Counted from the stretch's first letter, positions 47,242 to 59,296 are shown. The stretch is DNA of 64,000 nt from Capsicum annuum (GCF_002878395.1 NC_061118.1:125014798-125078797); one strand, 5' to 3'. Program-made: numbers and translations. Notes: generated by a model from the sequence alone, not told the origin.

Positions 47242-47960
47242 ATGATATCCAAGGGGCATGTCTATCCCCTTGTGAAAGTTAATGAATCTAGTTCCGAGAC
47301 TCTTACTCTTGAGTTAGTTCCAGTAGCAAGTGAATTTCTAGATGTGTTTCCCGAAGATCTTCCTAGAGTTTCTCCCAAAAGGGAAATTTACTTTGGAATA
47401 GATATTCTTCCAGAATCTCAACCTATATCTATTCCTCCATATAGAATGGCTCCATCCAAACTCAACAGCTAAAAGAGTAGTTAAAAGATCTCCTAGATAA
47501 GGGATTCATCAGACCCAATGTTTCTCCGTGGGGTGCCCTAGTTCTATTCATGCATAAGAAAGATGGTTCTCTGAGAATATGTATAGACTACCGGCAGTTG
47601 AACAAAATCACAGTCAAGAATAAGTGCCCACTTTCTAAAATCGTTGAATTGTTCGACCAACTTAAGAGTGCCAGTTACTTATGTAAGATATACCTCAAAT
47701 TAGGCTATCATCAGCTTAGAGTCAGAGAATGTGACATGCCAAAAATAGCTTTCAGAACTCAAAATGGTCACTTTGAATTTCTAGTCATGTCATTTGGTCT
47801 TACTAATACCCCAGCAGCTTTCATGGAGTTGATGAATCGAGTGTTCAAGTATTATTTGGACATGTTCATCATAGTCTTTATGATGACATTCTAGTTTACT
47901 CCCATAATGAAAATGATCACGTAGACCATCTCAAAATAGTATTATAGACTCTTAAAGCCC
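47242..47960 (+). pseudogene. N2 PR-RT linker and reverse transcriptase, active site frameshifted
   Basis: The linker at 47242-47472 (VASEFLDVFPEDLP, SPKREIYFGIDILP, IPPYRMAPSK) is nearly intact. After a one-base shift, RT reads [13 protein letters not shown], then the 114-codon run 47550-47894: [57 protein letters not shown]. The catalytic FIDD box is destroyed by a one-base deletion next to 47881 (TTTATGATGAC where TTTATTGATGAC is expected). ILVYSHNE continues in the next frame. Confidence 0.92.
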
Positions 47961-48099
47961 ATCAGTTATTTTTCAAATTTAGTAAATATGAAATTTGGTT
48001 ATGATCAATAGCTTTAGTTGGTCATATAGTTTTCAATAATGGCATTAGAGTTGATCCTCTAAAGACTAAAGTAGTAAAGAACTGTACCAAACCCATCTC

Positions 48100-48655
48100 T
48101 TCATAGATATCAGGAGTTTCTTAGGGTTGGTTAGCTATTACCGATGGTTTATTAAAGGATTTTTGTCTGTCGCATTCCCTATGTCCATATTGACTATAAA
48201 GAAAGTCAAATTCTAGTGGTTAGTTTCTTGTAGGAAGAGTTTTCAAGAGTTTAAAGCTCGACTCACTACATACCCAGTTCTGAATTTGCCCAATGGTTCA
48301 GATGGATTTGTTGTTTATTATGATACTTCTAGAGTTGGTTTGGGGTATTTTTGATACAGAAGGGTAAGTTTGTGGCCTATACCTCTTGACAACTTAAGCC
48401 CTATGGACAGAATTATCCCACCCTTGATCTAGAGATAGCAGTTGTGTGTTTTCCTTAAAAATTTGGAGGCATTATTTGTATGGGTTTCATTTTGATGTGT
48501 TCACAGACCACGAAAGCCTACAGTATGTATTTTCACAGAAAGACTTGAACCTACATAAAAAAATATGGTTAGAGTTGTTGAAAGACTATGACATGAGTAT
48601 TCTGTATCATCCGGGCAAGGTCAATATGGTGGTAGATACTCTTAGTAGGTAGTCC
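48100..48655 (+). pseudogene. N2 RT connection and RNase H (broken)
   Basis: SFLRVG-LLPMVY-type text at 48105-48160 is the YYRWFIKGF connection in mixed frames. DGFVVYYDTSRVGLGYF at 48303-48352 carries the first catalytic Asp. 48446-48652 gives an unbroken run: IWRHYLYGFHFDVFTDHESL, LELLKDYDMSILYHPGKVNM and VVDTLSR, the last Asp block of RNase H. It would remove RNA from the RNA-DNA hybrid. Confidence 0.88.
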
Positions 48656-48699
48656 ATGGGTAGTGTTGCTTACGTTGAGGATGGTAAGAAGAAATTAGT

Positions 48700-50223
48700 T
48701 CAGGAATTTCATCAGCTTACCAGACTAGGTGTCCATTTTGTCGATTCAGCTGATAGTAGTGTTTAGGTGCAGAATAGTTTGGAATCATCTTTGGTTTCCA
48801 AAGTAAAAGAAAAGTAGGATAGAGATCCCAGTTTTGTTAAGTTGAAAAAATCAGTCAGAGATCAGAAAGTAGAGGTTTTCTCATAAGAGGTAGATGGTGT
48901 TTTGCAATTCTAGGGTAGGCTTTGTATGTCATATGTGGATGACATTAGATAGTGGATTCTTCTAGAAGAGCATGACATGTGTTACTCGATTCATCCAGGG
49001 GACACTAATAGTAGTATGAATTATGGGAAGTCTATTAGTGGAGTGGGATGAAGAGAGATATTGCATAGTTTGTGGCTAAGTGCTCTACTTTTCAGCAGGT
49101 GAAGATTGAGCACCAAAAGCCAAGTAGTTCCATGCAGGAGTTTAGTATTCCCACATGGAAGTGAGATTAAGAGAACATGGACTTCATGATGGGTTTTGCT
49201 TATAATTTTCATCATCATGATTCGGGTTGGTTCATTGTATAAAGGGTGACCAATTCCACCTATTTCTTTCTAGTTCATACTTCCTATTCAGTCGAGGATT
49301 ATGCCAAGCTATACATTAGAGGGTTGGTTAGATTACACAAAGTTTTGTTATCCATTATTTTAGAAAGAGGTATGTAGTTCACCTCTCATTTTGGAAAGAC
49401 TTACAAAAGGGTCTTAGTACCTAAGTCCACCTCAGTACAGCCTTCTACCCTCAGACAGATGTTCAAGCAAAAAGGACAATTCAAACTTTAGAAGATATGT
49501 TGAGAGCGTGTGATGTAGACTTTAAGGGTAGTTGGGATGACCACTTACCTTTGATTGAGGTTTCTTATAATAATAACTATCACTCCAGTATTTAGATGGC
49601 TCTATTTGAGGAGCTATATGGAAGTAGATGAAGATCTCCCATTGGTTGGTTTGAAGTAGGTGAGGCCGTAGTGACCTAGTATTTAATGCCTTAGAGATGG
49701 TTCAGTTGATCAGAGAAAGGCTGAAGATAGCCCAAAGATGATAGAAATCTTATGCAGATGTGATAAAGAATGATATCGAGTTTGAGATTTATGACTTTGT
49801 GTATTTTAAAATCTTTCCTATGAAGGAACTGAAGAGGTTTGGCAATAAGTGGAAGCTTAGTCCTAATTTATTCGTCCTTATAGGATTCTAAGCTACTTTG
49901 GTAAAGTAGCTTATGAGCTTGAGTTACCTGCAAATTTAGCATCAGTTCACTCAGTGTTTCATGTCTCCTTGCTAAAGAAGTGCATTGGTGACCCAGCAGT
50001 TGTAGTCCCTTTAGAGACTATAGATGTTTAGAACATTCTCTCTTATAAGGAGGACCCAGTCAAAATATTTGATCGTCATATTTGCAGACTAAGGAACAAA
50101 GAAGTTTCTTTGGTCAAAGTTCTTTGGCAAAATCAGTCTGTTGAGGGAGCTACTTGGGAAAAAGAAGCAAACATGGGAACCAAGTACCCTCACCTCTTCT
50201 CCGTAAACTCAGACTCAGCCTAA
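48700..50223 (+). pseudogene. N2 integrase with intact chromodomain-like tail
   Basis: The N-terminal zinc region (48950-49100) and core are broken: [23 protein letters not shown] text near 49450-49505, then [18 protein letters not shown] in mixed frames. 49690-49860 reads LVFNALEMVQLIRERLKIAQ and PMKELKRFGNKWKLSP. The last 60 codons, 50041-50223, are an unbroken frame ending in TAA: SYKEDPVKIFDRHICRLRNK, VKVLWQNQ, ATWEKEANM, YPHLF. This is the Tekay/Del chromodomain-type tail and assigns the lineage. Confidence 0.9.
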
Positions 50224-50427
50224 GGTAACAACCTTTTTTAGATTTACTCTATCCCATGCTCAGTTACTGTTGCATAACATTCTCATATCATCCATGCATT
50301 CATGAAATAGTTCAATCATGTGTCATGTTTCCAAAATTCAGTCATGCTTCAGCTACGCTTGTCAATGTAATTACAGTTCCTCAGTTTCTCTCAATTCAGT
50401 CAGTCTCATTTGAGGATAAATGTTCCC

Positions 50428-50437
50428 AAGGGGGAGA
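50428..50437 (+). other. N2 polypurine tract
   Basis: AAGGGGGAGA just before the 3' LTR start at 50441, preceded by TTTGAGGATAAATGTTCCC, the conserved leader of this group. Confidence 0.9.
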
Positions 50438-50440
50438 TAT

Positions 50441-52760
50441 TGTAAGACCCAGTAAAGTCCTAGTCATTTCAGTCCTTTATAGCATGCCAAAAGAGGTCCA
50501 AACCTTGGAAAAATTTTTGCTAATTGTTGACACTTAGCCTAATTTTTAGGACTCGATATTTCAATGACTTTATTTTTTATCCTTACGACCTTGGAATGTC
50601 AATTTTTAAGTTGATTCATGATTAGGGATGTCAATAGGCCATATTGGGTGATTTTCAAAATTTTTGAACATCATTAAGGTCATGTTTGGATGCCTAAAAA
50701 ATTACATCGACATAATCAAGCCTCTACGCATTAGTAATCGCGTTGATAGTATCGATGTGGTACATTGACAATCACATCAACACCATCTACGCGGCGTGTT
50801 GCCTATCACATCACTGGGCTAGTTTTGTGTATTAAGTTACAGGTTTATGGGGGTACCTGAGTCATTTTTCCCTCAATCAACTCAGCCATAACACGAAATT
50901 AAAAGTCCCAAAGGGAAAATTTCACTCATTATCTCACAAATACTCTGAAGAACAAGCCCTAGTTTCTTTAAGTTCCTGTCCAAGTTCCAAAAATTCTCAA
51001 AAATATTCACAAAATCAATAATCAAGGTATGTTAGTTGTTCATCCTTGGGCTTTCTTCCACACTTGGAGTTCAAGAACCTATTTTAAGACAACAAATTTT
51101 TAGATTCATGATTTACATACGCAAATTGGGTTGTATTCATGTTTGTGTTCTTGTATGGGTTTAAATACAAGAATTAATTATAAGTTTCATGAACATAAGA
51201 TAGCACGTATGTTGATTGATGTAATTCCCATGTTGAAACCCTTGAAATTGCAAGTTTAATTTGTATTGATGATTCTTATGTGTTGTTCATTAACATATGC
51301 ATTAATTATGATCCCCAAGTGCTTGATAAAATGCCCATATGAGTTGGATAGTGTAAGCATGACATGTTATCGCATGTTCTCATTCATGTACAAGTTCATC
51401 ACCTCCAAGTGTTTGACAAAATGTCTCAGTGAATGAATTATGAACAATTGACTATTGTTATGCTTTTAAGATTTGTTATGTTTTATTATTGATGCTATCG
51501 ATTCTTGGGAGTATTTATTACCCGAAATCTAGTTGTTTACTAGTTGAAATAGTTATAGATTAGTCCCAAAAAAAGGTCAAGAATAGTAGTACTCAGTCAT
51601 TTAAAAAAACTCAGTGAACTCAGTCCAGTTCAGTCAGTTAACACGATAAGGATTAGTTTAGTTGAGCTTAATACAATTAAGTGATTAGTGTCTTTTAGCT
51701 GGGAGTAGGATTCAGCATCGAGACAACCCAAGGATGGGGGAATTCCTTTGAGAAGAGGGTTTGACCCCTAGTAACAATCCCTAAGTTAAAGAACTACGTA
51801 TCCAACATAGGGTAAGTCATCCTCCTGCCAGACTAGTGTTGGCAAAATCATAGAAATATTTCATGAGTCTTTCTGCCAGATTAGGGTTGACCCATCTTTG
51901 GTAGTATCCCATGGTACAGTGCTAACACCCTTAAAACTGGGGTTATAGGTTGGACCCCAAATCAATCTATTCTCGGGGTATGTTTGTTAAATGAAAACAC
52001 CTACAGTCATAGTTTTAGTATTCAGTATTCAGTTCTCAGTATGAAGTATTCAGTCTCAATTTTAAGTAAAGAACACAGATAGTTCTATAGAATCATGGAT
52101 ATCGGTTAAAAATTACTCAACCATTAGAATTCAGTACTCAAATTCAGTATAATATCAAATACATGATGTATACTTATATGTGCAGTATTGCATGTTCAAT
52201 ATTTATAGTTTTGCATGTACTGTCATCTAGTTACTTCATGATTTTTACTCAGTCAGTCATCATCTGATACATATGAACCCATGTAAATTAGTCTTACCTC
52301 GCTTTACATACCAGTACATTCCACGTACTGCTGCATACTCTTTCTTTGTGCTATGATGTCTCATATAATAGGATCAGACGCTCAGGTTCCTGACCATACT
52401 TAACAGCTCTGGTTATCAATAGTAGTTATAGTGGTGAGTCATCACACATCGAGGACGAAGTTTATCTATTTTAGTATTTCAGTTGTTCAGTAGTTATTTC
52501 AGTCGGAGTTAGTTGGGGATTTTTTCCATCAACTCCATAATGAGACAGTTAGCGGCTGTCGTACTATCATAGCCAGTTATTCAGTTTTCGAATGTTATTA
52601 TCAGATATACTCAGTAATTATTTTAGTATTTTGAGAACCTTATGGAATTTTCAAATTTTTTCCGTATATGTTTTCATGATTATTATTCAGTGCCCACAAC
52701 AGGTACCAGTCATGGATTAGCTTGTGGTCCTTTGGAATTGTGCAGTCTTTGGGCGTTACA
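50441..52760 (+). repeat. N2 3' LTR
   Basis: It begins TGTAAGACCC and ends TTTGGGCGTTACA; 2320 bp. The word cluster at 50700-50815 has CATCGACATAATC, ATCGATGTGGTACATTG and CATCTACGCGGCG. It follows 32139-32481 joined to 43914-45817, and is followed by the duplication ATCTC. Confidence 0.95.
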
Positions 52761-52765
52761 ATCTC

Positions 52766-53032
52766 TGTCACTCTTCTAGTTGATTAACATAAGTTTGTTT
52801 GGACCCTCTGCATCTATTTGAATTCTTTGTGCCTGAGCTACCTGCCCCAATTGTGTCTCCAAATTCTTTTGAGCAAGCTATTGATTTTTTATCTTAGTAA
52901 CCATCTGTTCTTGGTTGGATAGGATCTTTTTTAATGTCTCCTCAATATTATTAGACTGCATATGAACCAAATAGGGAAAATTAGGTATATTCTTATCTTA
53001 AGCGCAAATCACAACTTCAATTTCTTTAATTA
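52766..53032 (-). pseudogene. N1 Gag fragment, right of the N2 insertion
   Basis: Minus strand: MQSNNIEETLKKILSNQEQM, then NLETQLGQVAQAQRIQID and EGPNK. The block NLETQ(L)GQ is a conserved Gag segment of the Tat/Athila groups, and it lies upstream of the FPQSLKK block found at 31686-32063, so the two sides join across N2. Only about 60 bp separate its start from the 5' LTR, so the N-terminal capsid part of Gag has been deleted. Confidence 0.75.
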
Positions 53033-54018
53033 TTAAGATCCTATTCCATACATCCCATATTTTAATCTATCCTTCCTCCTTCTGAGCATACAATAGAAAC
53101 ATATGTTTATTCTAAGGGTCGTGAATCTACAGAATAGTTAATTCAAGGATATAGGAACAAACAAAATGACAAATAACATACACCAACTTAAGTACAAGCT
53201 TAATTACTCATGGTCTTGGCCTCAACCCCGGATGAGGGTATTTAGCCATTCATGGAATTACAAAGAATCACAATAATGGAATTCATACAAATATCCTAAA
53301 TTATAATAAGGGCGGCATTAAAAGCCCTAATATAAGACTCCTGAAATGTATTCCAAACCCCAAAGACTATCTACAGTCTGTATATTACAAGAGGAGTGTC
53401 CCATTTATAGGTGGAATCGAGAGCCCAGTTTTGACATGAGCCTGCCAAGCTAACACATTGGAGCGATAAGGGTTTGACATGCCCTTATCATGGATACTCA
53501 ATATAATTTTCCAATTATGGTTTATGTCCAAGGGAATGACATTACCTTAACGCAGAGATCCTAAGGCGTGGCATGCCTTTGTACTCAAATTTTTCATATT
53601 TTTCCATCATTTACTCCATGCATTTGGCTATACATTCCTCAGTTTGTAGTTGATTTTCCTCACAAAATTCATATTTTATACCATCCCATCATTGATTTTA
53701 ACGTCTAACTAAGCTTCTTATATCATCAAACACTATTCATTAGTGCAAAAACATGAAATAGAATTCAAAAAGATAAACTAGAACACACATAGCTACGAAA
53801 ACTAGTGCTACGAACACTAGTTTCCCTGTTAAAACTCGTAGTGAAAATTTTTATTTGGATGTTGTTTTAAACACTCCTTCAAAATTATGAACAAGTAGTT
53901 TAACACTTATATTCTTACTTATACAAATACTTACTCATTATACACGTGAGATGTCCTCAAAACTAGGTTAATTAAGTCTAGATAACAATACTTAGGTGAA
54001 TAAATCCACCTAAAATCA
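53033..54018 (-). repeat. N1 5' LTR (right copy)
   Basis: It aligns with 28228-29177; the right end CCTAAAATCA matches CCTAAGATCA. The minus-strand word cluster is at 53440-53580 (GGCATGCCACGCC-like words). A minus-strand TATAAAT lies at 53403-53409, just downstream of the cluster. No standard primer-binding site is recognisable at its inner edge (near 53032). Confidence 0.75.
53403..53409 (-). promoter_or_regulatory. N1 LTR TATA-like box (minus)
   Basis: TATAAAT on the minus strand (CCACCTATAAATGGG), about 30 bp downstream of the word cluster in the same orientation. Degenerate in the left copy (near 28580). Confidence 0.45.
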
Positions 54019-54754
54019 AATAGAAATTCTAGGTTCATTGGTTTCCATCTTATTGTTTTTAGTCGTATTCACTTTTTTCAGATCATTCCTTCTAAGGTTA
54101 ATTTCATCCTTTTTTGATTTTCCTCTTTTTATGGATGGAAAGAGCACACCATAAGGCGCACTAATGTGTGCAAAAAGAGGAGCAAATAAGGCTTAACCAA
54201 TGTATAGTTTTGATGGCTTGTATGAGTCCACAATGATGTTGGGAACTAGGTTATTTACCTGATTCTACAACTACGAACAAAGGATAAACAATAAGAGTAA
54301 ACAACATAAATAAGAGTAAATAACACAAGATTTTTATGTGGAAACCTCCTTAATCAAGGGAGTAGAAGCATGACCTACCCTAGTAGGATTTCTCTATAGC
54401 TTCACTAATCAACAATCAAGATTAAAATTATAACCTATTTAAATCTAGTTAAACTCCTAATCCCTCACCCTTACAATGACTATTTTGTATGAAATATTCA
54501 CAATAACTCTATTGTAAAGACACCAAAATCTAACTCTAGCCAACAGTTCATATCTATAAAATCAAAGAGAAAACAAAAGATATGCATAATCCTATTAGAG
54601 AAAATAGGTCTGGAACTCGCTAACAAAATACAAAGACTCAATCAGCCAAGAAAAACATACATTTTCACTATAAGAAAACTAGTGCCTGGGTTGAATGGCA
54701 ACTTTGTAGAAGAATCTGTAATTTTGATTTTTGCAAGGACTAGATTCTAATCCC

Positions 54755-54802
<48 letters not shown>

Positions 54803-55931
54803 AGAGAGAGAAGATTGTAGGGAAAACCTTAAATCTTTCTCATTGGTTAAGAGGAAAAGACCACAACGGTTTACTTCTAACATAGTGTACTATTACATCT
54901 ATCACAAAAAGAACTTGTACAAATAATTCAAATGCATACTAGGTTCTTCGTCAGGTTTTTAAATCATCAAAATAGAACACTTTCTATTAATTTATCTATT
55001 AATTTAACATTTTTACATGATTGAAAAACAAAAATTCTACTTCCCCCATGCATATTTCCCCCTCCTATAAGAACCTCCATCTTTCAAAGTGTTCTCTTAA
55101 GAGCACAAAGCTAAGTTCCCCCGCTAAATCAGTTACATGTTTTTTTCCCCTTTTGGCATTATAAAAAGAATGACAGGTGTTAAATAATAAAATTAACTCA
55201 TGTTCATTGGGAAACAATAAAATGAATGAAATCAATGTAGTCATATAACTGAGAAAGATTCTATCCTTCCAATCAAGGTAGTCGGCAGCTTAAACAAATG
55301 TCTCCAACCTTAGATCTTTACCATTTCAATCAACTCTTCTATTTCAATCATTATGCAATTTTTGAGTAAAAAAATCTCCCAATTAGAACCTTCTGTTTGT
55401 AAAGTTTCTTATTTATTCTTCAAATTTGGGATCCTCAATTGGAGTTTTTGTACCCTTAACCATTTTAAGATGTTAATTGGTTTCTTCTTCTATAGAGTCA
55501 AAGATATTTTATCTTTTTCTTTCGGTTGGCTTTTCAGCATCATTCTTCATAGCTTTATTTAAGCAAGCCTTTTCCCTATGAGATTCTTCACAAGAAACAA
55601 CGGATGTATAAATAATTTTGGAGGTATCACTTTCATCAATTTCCACTATTAAGGAATGATAGAATCTTTCTCAGTTATATTTTCATGTAAGTTTTTCTTT
55701 TTTGTAGACTTTTCACCATTTTTCATAGTACTATTTCCTTTTCTAATTTTCATATTTCTCTACTAATAGGCCGCTTCTAAGTTTCCTTTCTAACATTTCT
55801 ACCTGAACTTATTTTATAAACCAGATTTAGTGGAGCTTCACCATCATCATTATTCTTTTTTGGTGGAGTAATAATAATATCAATATTAGTTATTCTAGAA
55901 GATAGTTAAGTGACCTAAGTGTTATCTACCT
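54019..55931 (-). other. Unassigned region; possible Copia (SIRE-like) tail
   Basis: No complete domain. On the minus strand, 55900-55500 gives broken Lys/Glu-rich text (GEAPLNLVYKISSGRNVRKE; VEIDESDTSKIIYTS; NKAMKNDAEKPTERKR). Four minus-strand polypurine tracts follow at 55154-55141 (CCAAAAGGGGAAAAAA), 55122-55116, 55067-55054 and 55047-55040. Next come AT-rich DNA, the microsatellite, and a TTTTTATGTGGAAACCTCC stretch at 54330. A charged C-terminal reading followed by repeated polypurine tracts is reminiscent of SIRE-type Copia elements, but no pol core proves it. Confidence 0.3.
54758..54812. repeat. (TA)n tract followed by (AG)n
   Basis: About 21 perfect TA units (54758-54799) followed by about six AG units. 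A compound microsatellite; length is likely to vary between individuals. Confidence 0.95.
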
Positions 55932-57938
55932 TGAAATACCCTAGGTTATGGAATCTGAAAATTTCTATGTTTTGAGATCACTATCTAAATTACAACTTTG
56001 GTGATGAGTCATGAAGACTTCTCACGAATCGTAAGATACTAATTATTGCTTGACCAGTAATGTTGTCCATAGTTTCTACTGAGGTCACGACTTGGACCTC
56101 ACAATTCGTAAATTTTGTTCATGAGTCTTAGGATGGGACTTATGACCCTATTATGAAGGTATCCTTGACTCACTACCAAAATTATAATTCCAATCAATGA
56201 CTTGTATCTAGTTGTCACAAGTCATGAGGGGACCCTTAACGGCTGGCGACAATTTTTCCTGTGTTTTAACTAGGTCCACTTTGGTCATTTTCTCTCATCC
56301 CCAATTATAAACCACAAAATAAAACAACCTAAGGGACCCCATACATCTTTATTACTCAATGAAGTACACTTCTCTTTTCTCTCAAATCCCCAAGTCAAAA
56401 ACAATTAGGGTTTTCTAAGAACTGGTTCTCTATATCTCAAGTGTGGTTTCTCGTCCAAAATTATTGGTGTCTCAAGCATGTATATCTTCCCTAACCCAAT
56501 TTATGTAAGAAATATGTTTTTTATTATGGTTTATGTGGATTTAAATTATGGGTTTGAATGTTGGGTTGAGGGTTTTTGAATGAATGTCTCTTGGTTCATT
56601 TTCCCATGGTTTTGGACTTGCTATTTATGTTGTATTGATGAATTTTGAAACTCATTGGTTTCATAGTCATGTTGAATGGGATAAGGATCGATACATTTCT
56701 TAATTTTTATGAAACTTCAATTGGAATAGGTATTAGCCTCAACCTACTTGCATAATTTGCTTAGAACTATGGTTTTGTCCACTTATCTAAACTATTGCAT
56801 TAAATAAATAGATAACAAAATATAATTGGTTTTGTGTAGGCCTTAGTGGATATGGCATGTTTTCAAATTATATGCTTGGGTTATTGATTCCCCAAGTTAT
56901 TGGGTAATTGGAATGGCATGATGGAATTGAGTTGAAACTTGGATTGGTATGATGTTACCATTCGGTAATTGCCATAATAGATGACTCCTTGGTTTAATGG
57001 TTGGGTTAAGTTTAAATATTTTAAATAGGATTTAAGGGGGTTGTGTAGCTCATCGTAGAAGGCAAAGGTCCTTGGGGGACCGATACTGGAAACCATATTT
57101 TCCAATATGGGGGTCTTTATAAGTGTGTGAATAGTTCACACTATTTATATAATATTTATATATATATGTGTGGAATGGTTGGGATATGATAAACTTCATG
57201 GCTCTTCCTTGGATTTCGTTGATTCGAATGGCTATATGCACTGCTACTCTTTTAATAAGGAGATCTAAACCAATGTATCCTGTGGGTGCTTTTAGGATGG
57301 TTTGAGCTACACAAACTAGGTTAATGATTTTAAATCTTTTTCTAAAGATTGTTCCCTATTCCAGCCTTTTAGATGTATCTATGTATGCATGTATGTGAAC
57401 ATATACACTAAGTTGGATTTGATTTTGGAATGACATTATTTTATCCTATCTTGAATTACATGCTTGTGCTCACCCCGCTAACTATCCTACAATGCTATAT
57501 TGTTTTATAATGTAGGGTCTAGGGACACTTCTTTTACCCCTCTGAAATGTTAAATGGATTCAAGTTTTTTGGTTGGTCTACATTAAAGTAGTGAGCCTCC
57601 ATCATTTAGAAGGCCGAACATTTCATTATTTTCCTTATAAGTATCAAAATTCTATCATTTTTTTCATATTTTGGTTTTCTTATTAGATACTATCGGGGGC
57701 ATATCTCGTCTTATGTTTATATTTAATTGTTAGAAGATTTTATGGACAAGTGTGAATGGTTAGTTATTGTTGATTCTTAAAATCTCTATCTTGGTTTATC
57801 TATCTTCCATAGTTCTATTTGGTTACTTCTATTATTTATCTATATTTTGTTCTAGTTGGATAGGCTAAGAGGGTAGTCTCTAGTCCTTGGTGGACTTGAG
57901 ATACTCGTTACGACTGTGCCATGGTTTGGGTCATGATA
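55932..57938 (+). repeat. D2 5' LTR
   Basis: It starts TGAAATACCCTAGG (D1: TGCAACACCCCAAA) and ends TTTGGGTCATGATA just before the primer site; 2007 bp. Cluster at 56000-56245, then TTTGGTCATTTTCTCTC and a leader. Later blocks match D1: GGGGGACCGATACTGGAAACCA (57075) against GCAGGACCGATACTGGAAACCA (13782). Confidence 0.85.
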
Positions 57939-57942
57939 AGCT

Positions 57943-57952
57943 TGGTATCAGA
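57943..57952 (+). other. D2 primer-binding site
   Basis: TGGTATCAGA, four bases after the LTR end; the first ten bases of the tRNA-Met site are kept and the rest is mutated (TTTAAG). Confidence 0.85.
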
Positions 57953-58429
57953 TTTAAGTTTAGTGTCTATAGTTTTCCATAAATCCATGTTGAGTATAGT
58001 CTATTTTATGGGTGTGTAGCGCACCATACCTATAAGGGAAAAGCTAAGAAGTATTTAGGAATATTTCTCTTTCTAATATTCTATTTTGGGCTATTGAGTC
58101 TTGTGTCCTGGAATTCCTATAAGCTCTATCTTACTCACATATAATATCATGCCTCCTCAAAGATTTAATGTTCGTATAAACTCTATAGGAGCCTCTACCA
58201 CACCTAGGGGTAATGTGGAGGGGACTCACCCTATTTATAGAGAATAGACCCAATATAGGGTCCCTGCTCCTGATTTTGATGCTTTTCCTAGGGTTCCACT
58301 GTCCCCACTGCTCAGTCACCTCAAGGAGACAACTCTAATGCTAAGTTTTGTCATTCTATTTATCTGTTAACCCAATTGATGACATCTCAATCTTGTTAGT
58401 CTCATAAAGTTGGTTCTATTATAGCTTTA

Positions 58430-59290
58430 TTTGAGGTTACTAGGGTTTGGTCATTTTATTAGATTGAATCCCCCAACCTTTACTGGCTCTATGGATGAGG
58501 AGAATCCTCAAAGATTCATTGATGAGATAGAGAAAATCTTTAGAGTGATGCATACTACTGATTCTTTGGATGTGGAGTTTACTACATATCATTTAAAGGA
58601 TTTGACATATTAGCGGTATGAGAAATGGGAGCAGTTAAGGGGAGGTGATGAAGTGTCGACATTATGGGATGAATTTTTGGTACCTTCCTTGATCATTTAT
58701 TTTATTAGAAGTTGAGGGAAGCTAAGGCTGAGGAATGTGTAAATCTGAAGCATGAAAGGATGAGTGCGAAGAATTTTTCTTTGAAATTTCATTAGTTGTC
58801 TCGCTATGCTCCGGAGTTAGTGTCTAGCATAAGGGCGAGGATAAGAAAGTTTTCTTTGGGTTTGTCACATCATTTTATATTAGAGTGCAATGTTGTGATG
58901 TTGGATAATGATATGGACATCCCTAGGCTTATTATGCATATGTGGTATGTTGAGAATAAGAAAAGAACGAATGTAGAAATGGGAAAGAGGAAGAATAAGA
59001 ATTTTAGGTACTCAGAGCAGGGAGATAATGAGCAAATTAGTGGGACAAATAGTATAAAGTGGTCCAAGAAAAAGAATTAGAAGATTTCAACTCTTATTCA
59101 AGGGCTAGTGCTTTGTATCCTAATCCATCTGGTGATCTTCATTTCCAGGATAGCAGTGGTTTTAAGGAACATGGGGCCCAATCTCAGGATAGTGGAGCTC
59201 ATTTAGCCCCACCCTATCCTTTTTGTCAGTTTTGTGGTCAGTAGCATTATGGTTTTTATGATAACGGAAGGAATCAGTTCTTTAATTTTG
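58430..59290 (+). pseudogene. D2 gag (broken, and split by a solo LTR)
   Basis: 58431-58613: FIRLNPPTFTGSMDEENPQR, IDEIEKIFRVMHTTDSLDVE. After breaks, 58796-59080: RYAPELVSSIRARIRKFSLG, NDMDIPRLIMHMW, VENKKRTNVEMGKRK. 59059-59244 is the Ser/Gln-rich spacer ending in the first zinc-knuckle half CQFCGQ. At 59297 a solo LTR enters; the rest of the knuckle (GNV-stop-RNFPM) is found after 60690. Confidence 0.85.
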
Positions 59291-59296
59291 GTCAGC

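Larger units (their letters stand above)
32139..52760 (+). mobile_element. N2: complete Tekay/Del-type gypsy element, 5' LTR split by N3
   Basis: 5' LTR in two parts (32139-32481 and 43914-45817), primer-binding site 45822-45833, gag 46030-46800, PR 46800-47200, RT 47242-47960, RNase H to 48655, integrase and chromodomain-like tail to 50223, polypurine tract 50428-50437, 3' LTR 50441-52760. Flanked by ATCTC on both sides. Removing N3 leaves an element of about 9.2 kb. LTR difference is near 15% by hand count over about 160 bp after CAACTCAGC, so the insertion is old. Inserted in the gag of N1. Confidence 0.95.
28228..54018 (-). mobile_element. N1: minus-strand Tat/Athila-type element, host of the nest
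   Basis: Two direct repeats about 950-990 bp long, 28228-29177 and 53033-54018, form its LTRs. On the minus strand the 3' LTR (left) begins TGATCTTAGGTG after a polypurine-like AAAGTTTGAGGTGA. Internal sequence left of N2 (29178-32138) and right of N2 (52761-53032) joins into Gag C-terminus, then PR, then the post-pol tail. RT, RNase H and IN are absent, and so is the Gag N-terminus. N2 occupies 32139-52760. The outer right flank is AATAG; the left junction is unclear, so no clean target-site duplication is claimed. Confidence 0.7.

Noticed and set aside
54758..54812. (TA)n tract considered as an origin or promoter
   Set aside because: A perfect dinucleotide run followed by (AG)n is an ordinary microsatellite; nothing around it supports another role.
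55353..55562. 69-codon plus-strand frame, Phe-rich
   Set aside because: The minus strand of the same stretch gives longer coding-like text next to polypurine tracts; the plus frame looks like its shadow.
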